Notes: generated from the letters alone by a model not told the origin. A stretch of 64,000 nucleotides of DNA from Fagopyrum homotropicum (GCA_033239125.1 BSWB01000004.1:118925235-118989234); one strand, 5' to 3'; counted from the stretch's first letter, positions 1 through 12,300 are shown. Made by a program: numbers and translations.

Positions 1-2185
1 CCACGGGATGGGTAATGGAGCGATCCGCCATGTATAACCGTATCTTCACCAACTTGGGCTCTCCAAGTCCGATCTTCACACATAGCTCCAGCGGGATGAT
101 GCTAACACTGGCTCCTAGATCACATAAGGCTTCACAAGTGACATCCCCAACTTGAATGGGAATGCAAAATGAGCCAGGATCTCTCAACTTGGGTGGCATC
201 TTCTCCTTCATGATTTGAATGAGCTCCGAGGATTTAGATGTCATCCTTACTTCACCAAAGTCTTCCAACTTCCTCTTCCTTGATAGAATCTCTTTCAAGA
301 ACTTCCCATAGGCGGGCATCCCTAGAATAGCATCAAGGAAAGGGATATTAATGTGTAGTTTATTCATCAAGTCAAGGAACTTACCAAAATGCTTGTCTAG
401 ATGTGCTCTGGCCCTTGACTGGGGGAATGGAAGTGGTGGTTTATATGCAAGAGGTGGAATATAAACTTCAGTTTTCTCCTCCGCTTTCTGTGGCTCCACC
501 TCGGTTGGCATCTCGGCCGAAGTGTTCTTCGGCTGCATTTGGACCGAGGTGGTCTTCGTCTGTACTGGCATCGACCGAGGCACTGGATCTGCAGTCTTCA
601 GTCCACTCCTCGTCGTTATTGCCATAATTTGACCCTTAAGGTTGCTTTCCGTCCTTGTTGGAAGCTTCCCTGGATCTCTTGGCGCTTCATTCGCCTTGTT
701 AAAGAGTTGTTGTTCTAAGGCTTTTTGTGCCTTTGAAAATGAAGTCATGGATCTCTCCATGGAGTTGAGCTTGATCAAGATGGCCTCCATCACCGCATCT
801 TTATTTTCCGGGTGAGACGAACTCGATCCTTGCTCCTGGCTCTTTAATGGAGTAGAAGAAGAAGAAGAGAGGAAAGGATTAGAGGAATCATTCGAATTGG
901 AGTTAGAATAAGGGTTACCCGAATTTTGGTTGTTTGCCCTCCAATTATTGCTGTTGGATCCTCTATTGTTGTTGTAGTTGTTGTTCCGGGAACCGTTGTT
1001 GTTATTACGGTATCCATTGTTGTTCCTTGATCCTTGATCTTCCTTCTTGGTTTGAGCAACTAAGAGTTCCTTCAATTGTTTCACATCATTCTTCAAAGAA
1101 GTGAGTTGATCATTGTTAGGTGGAGCATCTTGAAAGTTGACTCTTTTAACTCCACCTTCAGCTCCTTGGTGGGAGTATTTTTCCATGTGCAAAGCTTACT
1201 TCTCTATGAACTCCCAAGCTTCGTCAATCGGCATGTCCATGAATGTGCCGGCGAATAGTAGTTGAAGTTTGAACTGGGTGCTTCCGTCTAGTCCCTTGAA
1301 GTATATCTCCAACAACTCTATCTTTGGAATCCCATGATGTGGGCAATCCAAAAGAATGTCTTTAAATCTCTCCCATGACTTGGACAAGCTCTCCTTGTCC
1401 TTCATGATGAATGCATTAATCTTCCCTCTCATTTCAGCGGTTTTAGAGGGGGGAAAGAATTTAGTAAAGAATTCCGTCGTCATCTCCTCCCAAGTATTGA
1501 TTTTTCTTGGAGGAAGAGATTGATACCAAGTAAGAGCTCTATCTTTCAAAGAGAAGTAGAAAGGCCTTAGCTTGTAGTTGTTGTTTTCCAGCCTTGAAGG
1601 TCTCAAGGTCTCCATCAAGATCTCATAGTTTTGTAGATGTTGATGCGGAGATTCCCTCTCTAGCCCTCCAAACTTGCATTGGCGAATCATGAAAAGAAAT
1701 TGCGGTCGAAGCTCATAATCATGGTCCGCTGGATCACCTAGGTTGACTCCTGGACGCCTCAGTTGTTGATTAGGGTCCATCCTCTGCCCTAGAGTTTGTG
1801 GAATACCTGCAAAAAGAACGTCTCGGACTAGCATCCGAGGTGGAAGTATCTCGGCCGGGGCGACAGGTACTGGATTCTGCCTCGGTCGAGGATTTGGAAC
1901 AGGGTCTTGCCTCGGTCGAGGATCTGGGTTCAGTCGAGGTAGATACTGGTCTCGTAAAGCCGCCATATCTGCTTCGATCGTCTCAGTCCTTGTGCGAGTT
2001 TCTTCCCTTTCCAGTCTCAGTTCTTCCTTGCTGAGGTGTAGCTGTTCTAACGCCTCCTTCAATTCGGCCTCAAGATCGCGATTGTCTTGGTTGGCCATCT
2101 TTGTTTCTTTCAAGCGTCTTTTGTATGTCTTTTCTGGTTTGGGATTGTAGGGAACGATTTCCTTCCCAGCGCGGATTCTTCGCAT
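1..2185 (-). pseudogene. gag: F gag-protease, one premature stop, runs off left edge
   Basis: Gag forms the virus-like particle and the protease cleaves the polyprotein. The start at 2185 begins MRRIRAGKE, matching the start of the other copies here. An acidic/Arg-rich coiled coil (about residues 30-75) is followed by a Pro/Arg/Gln linker made of repeated QDPVP/QNPVP units, where the CCTCGGTCGAGG repeats are translated. The capsid-like domain (about 125-325) has GGLERESPHQHL, FFPPSKT and CPHHGIP. Codon 1198-1196 is TAA where relatives have CAA (EKQAL). Past it the same frame stays open through an Asn-rich tail, the MAITTRSG segment and the protease active site DLGAS near 115-130, to base 1. 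No CCHC knuckle is visible, as in the other copies here. Confidence 0.88.
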
Positions 2186-2290
2186 AAACCCAAGAAAAAG
2201 AACCTGCGAAAGTCACTCAAGTAGAGTGGTTAGTAGAAACAGGGGCAAGTGCCCCGAAAGCAAACCGCAACCGGCTCGGTCTAGATCAAG

Positions 2291-2308
2291 TCCCCGGCAA
2301 CGGTGCCA
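2291..2308 (-). other. F primer-binding site, tRNA-Asp type
   Basis: On the minus strand this reads TGGCACCGTTGCCGGGGA, complementary to the 3' end of plant tRNA-Asp with one change from the usual TGGCGCC start. It lies six bases inside the 5' LTR, the same spacing as in A, B, C and E. Confidence 0.88.
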
Positions 2309-2314
2309 AAAACT

Positions 2315-4000
2315 TGTTCGCTCCAAACGGTGTGTGCAAGTTTTAAATTTATAACCCTAGATGTAAGCTTAAAACAAGGATGCGAACCCGCAGTGTACGG
2401 GTCAATCGTAGTAAAAAGCAAGAAATTCCAGGGGTCGATCACAGGGACTTAGTGAAACAAAGCAGATATAGGTTGTCAATGCAACTACTAACCACAAAAG
2501 CGATTAAAACAATCAAAGATGATAAAAAGTCAATTAAGGAAATATGCAATTCTAGGGATTAAAGCATCTAGTTGTGGTTCCAACTCAAGATCTAAAGATA
2601 AGCAGACAAAGCTGAGATTTTTGCAAAGGGAAGGTGTTACTAAAGTGGAATAGATCACCGGGTAAGTCTCACTACTCACTAATCCCAAACCGTAATTCCT
2701 ATTACCGGGTAAGTCTCAAGGAATTAAGGAAAATAACTATAACCTCAAACCAACACACCACCTAAGGAAATAGAATCAACCTTTACCGGGTAAGTCTCAG
2801 GCTAACTCACAAAGATGGAATGAAAGCACACTCAAACTCCAATAAAGGATAAACCTTTATTACCTATACTTATGATCTTTGGTAAACAAACAAAGGAATT
2901 ACCGGGTAAGTCTCAACCTAGGCTTGCATTGAACCAGGAAAGGTGTAATAAGAATAGGATTTGGCAAACTCTAACACTTAACTCTCAGTTTCGGATCAGA
3001 TAAGTCACCTCGGTCAGACGAATTCCACCCCGGCCGAGATTAAGATTATTCTATCATTGTTTTTCCCACAACCTTCAGCCAATGACCCTAGAATCACACA
3101 AGGAAATTAGCCAATCATCATCATGGATGCAATAATCAAATATAAGGGAAGAAGGTGAATAATTGAACGCAAAAACCTTAAGAGAAAGACTTCAATAACT
3201 AAATCAATTATCAAACAAACAAGCGTTCCTTGGATCACAATCCAACAAGACAATCAACAAAGAAGGGAATCTAAGAGAATCTTACAAAACCCTTCACAAA
3301 AGCTATAAAAGCTATCAACTTTCTTCCTTCAATCTTCCTTCAACCTTCAAAAAGGTTCTTCAAATCTCCCAGCTGTAGTGGGTGTATGCGGGGTTTTGCG
3401 GGTGATAGCGGATGTCGGATTTGTGGAAAATCCAACCTTTTTTATAGGAAAATTACCCTCCAAAGATAAGATATCTTAGAAAGATCTTTTCCCATAAAAA
3501 TAGGTAAAATATATGGGCTAAATTATCTTCTTCCTTCCAGGAATCCAGCCAAAAAATATAAGACCCTCTTTCCAAAAATAAAAGATCTCAGCCAAATAAA
3601 ATATATCTCTTTCCGCGTCCAAGGTGTTCGCCTCGGTCGAGCAGCTCCTCTAGATCACCTCGGTCGAGATGGTACTGTAGTTGACCGAGGTGAATCACAA
3701 CTGAATGTGAAATCTCTCAAATCTGGTCTAAAGTGAATCTTCAATCCATTTTCATGCTTCCTGGATTCTTCCTTAAGCTCCTGAATGTAGCTCCAATGAC
3801 TCTTTAGCTCCTTTTGCTCCATTTTGATGTAAAACGTGCCATTTTACCTACGATTACAACGAAACTTGGTGTAGACCTCGATTCCCGCAAAGGTAGATGA
3901 AACGACAATATAATCACATAATATACATTCAAACATGCAGATTATTGAAGATAAAATGTCTAAACAGGCCCCAAAATATAGACAATAATTCATGCTATCA
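2315..4000 (-). repeat. F 5' LTR
   Basis: On the plus strand it runs from TGTTCGCTCC to CATGCTATCA, so on the minus strand it begins TGATAGCATG and ends GCGAACA. It is 1686 bp. A TATA-like run (plus strand TTTTTTATA, 3438-3446) marks the promoter. Two clusters of CTCGGTCGAG/CGGCCGAG motifs lie at 3625-3690 (upstream of the TATA) and 3003-3042 (downstream). The 16-bp repeat TTACCGGGTAAGTCTC occurs at 2655, 2702, 2783 and 2899 (the first with TC for TT). The conserved U5 motif GCGAACCCGCAGTGTACGG is at 2382-2400. Confidence 0.88.
3438..3446 (-). promoter_or_regulatory. F LTR TATA box
   Basis: The minus strand reads TATAAAAAA. It is about 560 bp from the LTR start and aligns in layout with the TATA boxes of the other LTRs, downstream of the first palindrome cluster. 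Confidence 0.55.
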
Positions 4001-4167
4001 GGAGTGTAGAGGATCCACCTGCACCGGCTGCTACATGTACCATTCTACTTCATGGTTTACTAGTTAGAGTTTTGTTTGATACTGGTGCTACACATTCATT
4101 TATTTTCTAATACATGTGTTGAGCGTCTGAATTTAGCTACTATGAAGGGGATACCTTTTACTATAGG
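4001..4167 (+). pseudogene. D aspartic protease, N-terminal part
   Basis: The translation contains TILLHGLLVRVLFDTGATHSFI, with the DTG catalytic triad at 4078-4086. One extra T in the run after HSFI (about 4108) shifts the frame so that the next codon is TAA. In the shifted frame the sequence continues NTCVERLNLATMKGIPFTI up to the G1 insertion point at 4167. The piece is bounded on the left by the F LTR. Confidence 0.8.
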
Positions 4168-5988
4168 TGTAACACCCCAAATCCACAAGACTTGGGATGG
4201 TACATTGGGCTAGGATCTCACAATGGATCTTGACCCTAGCCTGACAACAAGTTCACTGGATCTTACAACAAGGCACAAGTAGAGTAAAACCAAATACATA
4301 AAAGCTGTATGATACATCAAAAGAGTTTACAAACTCAAAGCCGAGTACAAAACATCAAACATAACATCTGATATAAAAGATACCAACCCATACATCCTAA
4401 TGTACAGAAGTCGTTGGCTGGTCACACCATTTGGCTCACTCTACAATCTTCCTAACCTGCAGATCATCTACAACACGGTATACACCGTTAGCTACAACAA
4501 TAGATAAGCATGAAAGTAATAGCACAAACACACATCAACATCTCATACATGCAATATCACACACATTCATTTATTATCTTTTATTACGTTATTCCATTAC
4601 TAATTCAACTTCTTTTGTAACACGAGGAGCATAAAGAACCCCATCTCTTCCCCCATTAACCTAGGTGTTGCATGGGGATCTACCTCCCTCCTGATCTACT
4701 GGCTTCCGAGCACCTCCTTCCACTCTCGGCGAGCTTCTGGCAAGTGGTTACCGCCCGTTATAACACACTTGGACCATTTAAATGTAATAAATGGTCATCC
4801 TAGTCCGGTTTAGGTTATAAATGCACAATCATATGAACACACACAACCATTACAATCACACAAATCCATAACTGAACGCTAAGTAATTCCTATGGACTTA
4901 CCTCATACACTCGTATCCAGTACCACGTCACAGCTTCCCCTTGGGGAAGAACCAACGCCTGCAATAGCAAGGCACACAACATAATATACTGCAAGGGTTA
5001 GGAGACTCGTCTCCATAACCAAAACCAACCTACAACCTCAATCTAAACCTCAAGACCACAACAAGCTCACAGATGCCTAAGGCATATCCTCAACATAACC
5101 ACAAGTACCTAAGGCACAACTCTATCATGCTACTCAACAAACTCATTCTAAGCAAGCTAGCCTAGCTCTACAACTAAAGCTAAGGCCAAAGGAAAGGAAG
5201 AAGGAATCATACTAACAAGGTATGCCCTGGACGCACCAGCGGAAACAAAGGACGCAGGGGCGCTGAACCAGTCAGGCGCAGGGGCAAATGGCTCAAGGCA
5301 CAGGGGTGGCTCACACACCAGGTGCAGGTGCGGCTCAAGGCAGGCGTAGGGGCGGCTGTTTGTGTAGAAGGTTGGCCCCGGCTTCTCTTCGATCTTTCTC
5401 TTGACTCTCTTCACTTCTCCATTACACAACAACATAACCCAAACATATATACACATAGATGAGCATCAAAAGGCTAGGAAAGGGTCCACACAAGCTCAGC
5501 TTGTGATCCTAAGCTAGAAGGAAGAAGAAAGAAGCAAGAAAGAAGGAAGGAAGAAAGATGAAGAAGAAGAGCTTACCACACATGCCCTAAGCTGCAACTA
5601 TGGAGCATCAGCACGTCTATCACCTCAACACAACACCAACAACCTTCAACAACAACCACTTGATCATCCAAGGCCAAAACCACACTCAAACTCTCAAGAA
5701 CTTACTCACACAAGATCAAGAGAAGGCAAAGAAGATCAAGGAAGAAGAGAGGAGAAGAAGAACGTGAGGAGGGAGAGAGAAGCTGAAGAGAGGTAGGAAA
5801 CCCCTCATCTGAAGCAAGGCGAAACTTATAAGAGAAGCCAGCCGCAAAGCACGGTCAAAGAGTCAACAAAAGTGGTTGCACTCATACAGATCTGCAGGGG
5901 CGGCCTAGGTGGTGCACAGGGGCGGCCAACAGGGTCAAGACAAGGCACACTACATCTCAACTAGGCTCCAAAGACTAAGACTCTTACA
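4168..5988 (-). repeat. Solo LTR G1 (TGTAACACCCC...CTCTTACA)
   Basis: The block is 1821 bp with ends TGTAA...TTACA, flanked by an exact 5-bp duplication ATAGG (4163-4167 and 5989-5993). The chromovirus frame resumes straight after it, so it is one precise insertion. No coding capacity or internal region is seen, so a solo LTR is the best call. Orientation is inferred as minus: read that way it ends GGGGTGTTACA, a common chromovirus LTR end, and a TATAAG (5825-5830) follows a GC-rich repeat cluster (5893-5935). A second cluster of GGGGCGGC-like repeats is at 5230-5360. Confidence 0.78.
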
Positions 5989-6031
5989 ATAGGGTTACCT
6001 GATGGTAGCCGGGTGAGAGGTACCCGTGAGA
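5989..6031 (+). pseudogene. D protease, 43-bp fragment between two solo LTRs
   Basis: This sliver starts with the ATAGG duplication of G1 and ends with the TGAGA duplication of G2. It encodes GLPDGSRVRGTRE, which continues MKGIPFTI before G1 and joins the sequence after G2. It proves that both LTRs entered the same protease gene 44 bases apart. Confidence 0.8.
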
Positions 6032-8173
6032 TGTAACACCCTGAATCCGCGGGACTCGGAGTTTCACATTAGGCTAGGATCTCACAATGGATCCTGAGCC
6101 TAGCCTAACAACAAGTTCACTGGACTTCATAACATGGCACTGATAGATATAAAAACAAATACATAAAACAGTAAATACTATACAACCAAAAGGTAAGACA
6201 ACAAAGCCGAGTATAAACCACAAGGCCCTTACATAGGAGGTAACAAAAGATCAATCTCACGCAGGAGGGAAAAGATAAACAAACCCAAAAGCCCCCAACA
6301 TCCTTTGTACGAGACATCCTCGGCCTGCCAGTCTGCTAGATCACCCAACAACATGCCTATCCTGTGGGGCATCTACAACATGGTAATAAACCATTAGTTA
6401 ACCATACACATATATAGAGTAATGCATAAGCACAATCACAAGTAAGGAAAGATAGACACATAAGCATGCTTTCACACATTTACCCATTTAATCATCTCAG
6501 TATAATGGTCATTCACCCAAATCGTATATATAAGTATATATGAAACTAGGTGACACGAGGACCGATACATCCTCGCCTCTGAGCCTTTTAGCCAGCTGCA
6601 CAAGTATCGGTCATATAATCTGTGTACCCTGTGGGAGTGGATTGTGCCCTTCCTGTAAAGTCAGTTTGGCTTGACATTAGAGAACCTCCCAAACTCCACA
6701 ACGGGATGAAAGGGAAAGGTTATCACAACCACGCATACAGGGCAAATCAATAAAACATAGGTCGGTATAACGACATCTCATGCTATCATAGCAACATACA
6801 AATCACTCACCACTCATGCAAGCACCCAATATAAGGATGGCAGTTAAGTAAGTCCTACGGACTTACCTCAACCTCGATCATAACTCAACCATGATCACCT
6901 CTACACTGGAGGTACAACACAACCTATAAACAGGCATAAAGAGATATATCAATCTCCTAACAACACAAGGGTCACACCAAAACCCAAAGGGATCCATAGG
7001 GATCAAGCTTAACCTCAGAACCTCAACTAACACCATTCTAAGTCCTTAAAGCCATACAAGGCGTAAACCGATCATAACCTCAACCAAACACATCCTCACA
7101 CCTCTAGCATGATCCTGTACTCTCACACTAGGAAAGGAGGGAACAAAGGCATCCTAAGGATAGCCTAGAAGTGCACACACACCTGCAGAACCAAGAGAAG
7201 ACCTTGCTGGTGCAGGTGGGCGCGGGGGCGGCTCACTGGTGGCGCACGGGCGGATCACTAGCCGGCGCAGGGGAGGCTGCAAGGTGGCGCAGGGGCGGCT
7301 GGATAGCAGAAGACACCACCTTAGGCCTTTCTTTACTTTTTCCTTCGATTCTGTACTCTTCTTCACTCCAACAACAACATACATATAGCACATACATATA
7401 TATACATCACCACAAGCTAAACATGGATGAAACATGATCCAAGCCTAAGGAAACTAAGCTAGGCTAAGGAAAGAAAGGAAAAGATGAAGAAAAGAGGAAA
7501 GAAAGAAGAAAGGCCATATATACAACAACATATATACAAACATACATATATATACTCTCCTTCACTCCAACAACAACATATATATAAACATACATATATA
7601 TACATCAACACAAGCCAAACTTGGATAGAACAAGATCCAATCCTAAGGAGTCTATGCTAGACTTATGAAAGAAAAGAAAAGAGACAAGAAGATGAAAGGA
7701 AGAGGAAGAAAGGGATGGAAGCCATGAAAGTTTACCAAGCTGAAGATCCAGAAGCTCACAACATCACCAAAACGTCCTCAAGCTGGCTCACAAGGCTCAG
7801 CAACCATAAACATCATCAAAGCCAAGCAAAACTCTCCAACTCACACACAAACTCAAAGAAGATCAAGCAAGGGTGATCCAAGGAGAAGAGACAAGAAGAT
7901 GTACGTAAGGAGAGAAAGAGATGGAGTTGAGAAGGTAAACCCTCATCAGGAGGTAAGAGATGAAGTATATAAAGGAGGTAAAAAGGGTAAAGTACGGGTC
8001 AAAGGGTCAAAGAAGACGGCTGCAACACACAGTGCCGCGGTGGCGGACTCTGTGAGCCACAGGGGCGGCCCAGGTAAACCGCAGGGGCGGTTCTAGGGTC
8101 ACGCAAGGGCGGTCCAGGCTAATTCCTGGCCGTTTGATTGCTCTCTCAGCAACTCAACAACTAGGCTCTTACA
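6032..8173 (-). repeat. Solo LTR G2, same family as G1
   Basis: This is a 2142-bp block from TGTAACACCC to GGCTCTTACA with an exact target duplication TGAGA (6027-6031 and 8174-8178). Long stretches match G1, for example the first 100 bp with GGCTAGGATCTCACAATGGATC. It is longer than G1 partly because of an internal duplication near 7362-7760. GC-rich GGGGCGGC repeats form two clusters, 7205-7310 and 8030-8115. On the inferred minus strand a TATATA (7976-7981) follows the 8030-8115 cluster. The small ORFs across the GC clusters look like by-products of the repeats. Confidence 0.78.
7362..7760. repeat. Imperfect tandem duplication inside G2 (period about 199 bp)
   Basis: Both copies begin TTCACTCCAACAACAACATA (7362 and 7561). 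They continue through TA-rich sequence, a CACAAGC-AAAC stretch, GATCCAA-CCTAAGGA, and an AAAGAAA/GAAGA-rich tail. The copies are clearly diverged. G1 has only one matching stretch, near 5430-5560. Confidence 0.6.
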
Positions 8174-9403
8174 TGAGATACGTAGTTGTCCCCTTCGTTT
8201 AGGGACTCGTGTTTTGCTTGTTGACTTCTTAGTCATGCCCTTGATGCATGAAGAAGTCATTTTAAGTATGGATTGGATGCGTAGACATAGTGCAGTTTTA
8301 GATGTTGGTAGACGGACTACTACAGTCTCTACCAAGGTTGGTCAGATTGAGGTCTTCCGAGGTTGGGACCTTGGGAAGATGGAATTTGTCATCAGTGCCG
8401 TATGAGCAGCTAGATTGATAGCACATGGATGTGATGTCTTCTGGTGCTATGCCATGCAGGATGGAGAGAGTCCAGCTTTGGAGGACATACTAGTGGTCTG
8501 CGAGTTTGCAGACGTGTTTGCTGAGCCGTCGAGTTTGCCGCCTCAGAGGAGTGTCGATTTCAGTATCAAGTTGGAGCCTGGTATGAGACCCATCTCGAAG
8601 GCCCTATATCGGATGGCGCTTGTCGAGATGTTGGAGTTGAAGAAGCAACTCGAGGAGTTGGCTGAGAAGGGCTTCATACGCCCTAGCGTTTCACCATGGG
8701 GTGCACCTGTCCTTTTCGTGCGGAAGAAGGACGGATCGTTGAGACTGTGCATTGATTAAAGAGAGCTGAACAAGGTGATCATCAAGAACAAGTATCCATT
8801 GCCTTGTATTGATGATCTACTTGATCAACTTTAGGGAGCAATAATATTCTCCCGGATTGATTTACGCTCAGGGTATCAACAGCTGAGGTTGAGAGAGCAG
8901 GATGTGCACAGAACGACATTTCGTACTCGTTATGGACACTACGAGTTTGTAGTGATGCCATTCGGGCTGACGAATGCCCCAATTGTCTTCATGGAGTTGA
9001 AGAACAATATCTTCATCGACTTCCTTGATCAGTTTGTGGTGGTCTTTATTGATGAAATTTTGGTATACTCTCGTAGCAGAGAGGAGTATGCCGGTCATCT
9101 GAGGACGATTTTGCAGATTTTGAGGGATAGAGAGCAGCATGCCAAGCTCTCTAAGCGCGAGTTCTGGATGTCTGAGGTCGCTTTTCTTGGACACATCGTC
9201 TCCGCCGATGGGATTATGGATGACCCGGCGAAGATCGAGTCTGTTGCAGCTTGGACGACGCCGACGAACGTCAAGGAAGTGCGTAGCTTTCTTGGCTTAT
9301 CCGGATATTACAGACGCTTTGTGGATGAATTTTCTGTAATTGCCCTTCCACTTATGAGTCTTCTGAGGAAGACTACCAGATTTGTATGGACTGATCAATG
9401 TGT
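8174..9403 (+). pseudogene. D protease C-terminus and reverse transcriptase
   Basis: Reverse transcriptase copies the element's RNA into DNA. The frame resumes after G2 with the protease end (VILSMDWMRRHSAVLDV). The RT follows: [35 protein letters not shown], then TAA at 8757-8759 where a Tyr codon is usual, a TAG near 8833, [44 protein letters not shown] and [11 protein letters not shown]. The catalytic pair of the usual FIDD box reads Asp-Glu here (9051-9056). An earlier TGA lies at 8403-8405. The piece ends inside FVWTDQC, where element B inserted. Confidence 0.85.
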
Positions 9404-10962
9404 TGTTCGCCTCTAAAGTGTGCGTGCAAATAAGCTTTAAATTTATAAAACTGAAATTAAACAAAGCGAACCCTCAGTGTACGGATCGGCGTAGTAAAGC
9501 AAGAATTCCAGAGTATCGAACTCTGGGATTTGGGGGGGAACAAATTCAGTTTATAAAGATCGTCAGGAAATTAAAATCTTTTGTAAAGATGATAAGAAAA
9601 ACAACGATTCTAAAGATTCAGGTATCCAATTGTGGCAATCGATTCAAGATGTTCTAAGGATATAAGGACAGAGTCGGGGTTTCAAATGTATATCTAAGGT
9701 AGGGTAATGTACGGTGAAGTTCCAAAACCCATACGTCTCACCCAAAGGCTCTCTCTATAAAGGTTGATGAGGCTGCAGTATAGAAATGATCAAAGGATAA
9801 GAATTACTCTCAAATACCCATGCCCAAACCCAAGGGAATCAAAGATAAGCCAAAACGGTTAATGTTGTGACACTCGAAACCGAAATAGAGGATGTTGAGT
9901 CTCACTACTACCTAGAAAAGGCAAGTCAAGGCTAGGTTAAAGCAAATCTTTAACTTTGGATAAAAGCAAAAGCAAAGAACGTAGATAGAGGAAACCACGG
10001 TCGGATCTTGAAGAACCACGGCCGTGAAACTCAAGAACAGGCCGTGGAAAGCCTCGACGACGAGGTTTCTCGCAACTCTCAGGGTCTAATATGTTTTGGT
10101 TCAATCTATCATCATCTATGCCACAACTATCAACCCTTCACATTAGAATCGCCAAAGGTTTTTAGCCAATAATCATCATCGTAAAATCAACAATGAAATA
10201 CGAAAGGAATACAACATAGAACTTTAAAACCTTAATGAAAAACACCGAAATCAATCTCAATAAAACTAATAATCTGTCAATGTGTTCAATGTATAGGAAA
10301 TAGAATAAGAATCTCTCACAATACTCAAGGAACAAAGAAGAACGGGATGTCAATCCGCCTTCTATCGAAACCCTAAAATCTTTCTCCAAGTACGCAATCT
10401 TTAAAATGCGTCCTTCTCCGAATCTTCCCTGTACGCAGTATGATCTTCCAAAGCAATGCTTCCTAAATGCCCTAAATGCGAGTTCCTGTTTTTCTCCTTG
10501 CCTCAGCCTTCTTATAGGAAAACATAGGGTTACGAAAGCCCAATAACCGGTGCTGACGTGACAAATATGACACGTGGCAACCGTCATAGAAACCACGGTC
10601 TAGTACAAATTTCCACACCCTCAATGCCTAAACCACGGTCGTGGTTCTCTATGTTTGGCCGTGGAAACTCCAATTCCTTTGCAAAAGCCTTTGTTTCGTA
10701 AAGCTCTCTAATCATGCTCCTTCCTTAGCTTCTCCAATTCATCTTCTTGCTGCCTAGTATGATCAAATACTCCTACTCACTCATATATGCTCCAATCCAA
10801 GCCTTTATTCACCTAAAAGCACAACAAAGCTTGTGTAGCTCTCTATATCGACAAAATAGGTGAATGTGCTCATAAATTCTTCAAACTCATATCCATGTAC
10901 ACAAAAAAGGGGAAACACAACCAAAACAAGTGCCTAAAATATGGTTATATTTCATGCTATCA
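9404..10962 (-). repeat. B 3' LTR
   Basis: It is 1559 bp, TGTTCGCC...GCTATCA on the plus strand. It matches the 5' LTR except for scattered substitutions and a deletion of about 53 bp. The deletion joins CCACACCCT to CAATGCC at about 10608-10618, removing one unit of the CCACGG repeat cluster between short CCCT repeats. TATAAG (minus) is at 10511-10516. Palindrome clusters lie at 9993-10052 and 10590-10672. Confidence 0.88.
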
Positions 10963-11001
10963 AAATACCCCATACTTGTCTCTTGCTTGTCCCCAAGCAA
11001 G
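10963..11001 (-). other. B 3' polypurine tract with upstream stem-loop
   Basis: Minus strand: a 7-bp stem CTTGCTT / AAGCAAG with loop GGGGAC (11001-10982), then an AAGTATGGGG tract and TATTTT directly before the LTR. The same arrangement occurs in A (24848-24885) and E (58410-58449) with compensatory stem changes. The purine tract would prime plus-strand DNA synthesis. Confidence 0.7.
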
Positions 11002-12300
11002 GTTTTCAACAACTTAGAACATAAGGTAGGATGAAATATGAATGCTAAACAAGGTAAAAACAATCTTTTTAGTATTGTGCTTCTAATCAATAGATCATCC
11101 TCAAATCTTGCTTCATGTCTCCTTGAGAACTTCTATGCATATAAATCAAATCATGTCAAGAAAAGGAAACATCATATATTGCATATACTTCAAAACAAAC
11201 ATCATAACCTTAAGCAATGTCAAAATCAATCATGTGAAACAACAATTTAGATCACCAAGTCAAATAACATCCCATAGATCTTAAGGACTTTCAAGTAAAG
11301 GTCAAGAACGTGAATAGGTGAGAAACTTATAAGGGAATGTGGTGCACAAATCCGGAAAAAAGGAACAACACAAATTCTTTTCTTTTTGCAAACTTGAACT
11401 AACCACCTTTTTGAGAGCTTTGCTCTTCCTTTTCAGCACAAAATTTTTCGACTTCACTTTTTAGAAGTATGGACAACGGTGCACAATAACCGAAGCCTAG
11501 GAGATTGGCGATTCTCAATTTCGAGATGCGTCAAACCCTTTATGCACATACCATAATCTGTTAGGAATATCGCTCAATCCGACTTTGGCAAGACACGAAC
11601 ACCCGGCTATGTGAATGGTGCCGAGTTACTCATCGTCATGCTTGACTTCCCCAAACCTATTTTCTATACTTTGAAAGAGCAATTTTCTTTCATGACCCTC
11701 CCATATCAAACATGCCAAAATCAACTCTTCCTAAATCCCGGAAAGGTAAAGGAGGCAAAAATTTCATTGAGGGACTAAATGAACAAAGAAGAAGTAAGAA
11801 AAATCGAGGTGCCTTATCGAGGTGCCTTAATCATTTCAAAGAGAAGTGTATGAACTTATATTGTAATTACTAACCTTCATTCCTCAACATGATTTAGATA
11901 TAACTTTCACATTATGAAACTTGCAAGAAAGATTAAACAACATACTCAATTTCTTCACAATTCACAACTCAATTTAAGCACATAAAAGTCATTAAAAATC
12001 TAATCCACAAGTAGATTCATCTCCAATCCTAGAAGCACAATAATTTTCAAAAATTTTCCAAATTTTTATGGGGTTTTCAAAGCTTTTTAATGAAATGCAA
12101 TAAAGAAACGTGTGACAATAAAAGAAAGATGCAAGTGTTCATGGAATAAAGCGAAGCAAGTGTATCGAGTTATTACATAAAACGAGAGTCACACCCACCC
12201 CAAACTTAACATACACATTGTCCTCAATGTTTAGGAAAAATAAAGAAAAGAAAAGAAACAAGAAAACTCACTAAGGCGGTGGAGTAGCTCGAACCGGCGG
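11002..12300 (-). other. B 3' non-coding region
   Basis: No ORF is supported. It aligns with the 3' regions of C and more loosely of A and E. Shared blocks are the ACCCACCCCAAACTTAA motif (minus TTAAGTTTGGGGTGGGT, about 12191-12208), the A/T-rich stretch with AATTTTTATGGG near 12050-12080, and the blocks near 11440-11640 including CACCCGGCTATGTGAATGG. It is likely transcript 3' UTR. Confidence 0.6.

Larger units (their letters stand above)
1..4000 (-). mobile_element. Athila-type Ty3/gypsy retrotransposon F, 5' part (LTR, PBS, gag, protease)
   Basis: The element reads on the minus strand, from its 5' LTR at 4000 down to its protease at the left edge, where the window cuts it off. It shows a TG...CA LTR, a tRNA-Asp-type primer site, and a gag-protease frame with the Athila signatures FFPPSKT, CPHHGIP and NPYSN. 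It sits inside the protease gene of chromovirus D, whose sequence starts directly at 4001. The other half of F and its second LTR must lie left of the window, so no target duplication can be tested here. Confidence 0.9.

Noticed and set aside
7154..7437. Overlapping ORFs on both strands across G2's GC-rich repeats (also 5157-5456 in G1)
   Set aside because: Open frames follow the stop-poor GC repeat; the encoded peptides differ between G1 and G2.
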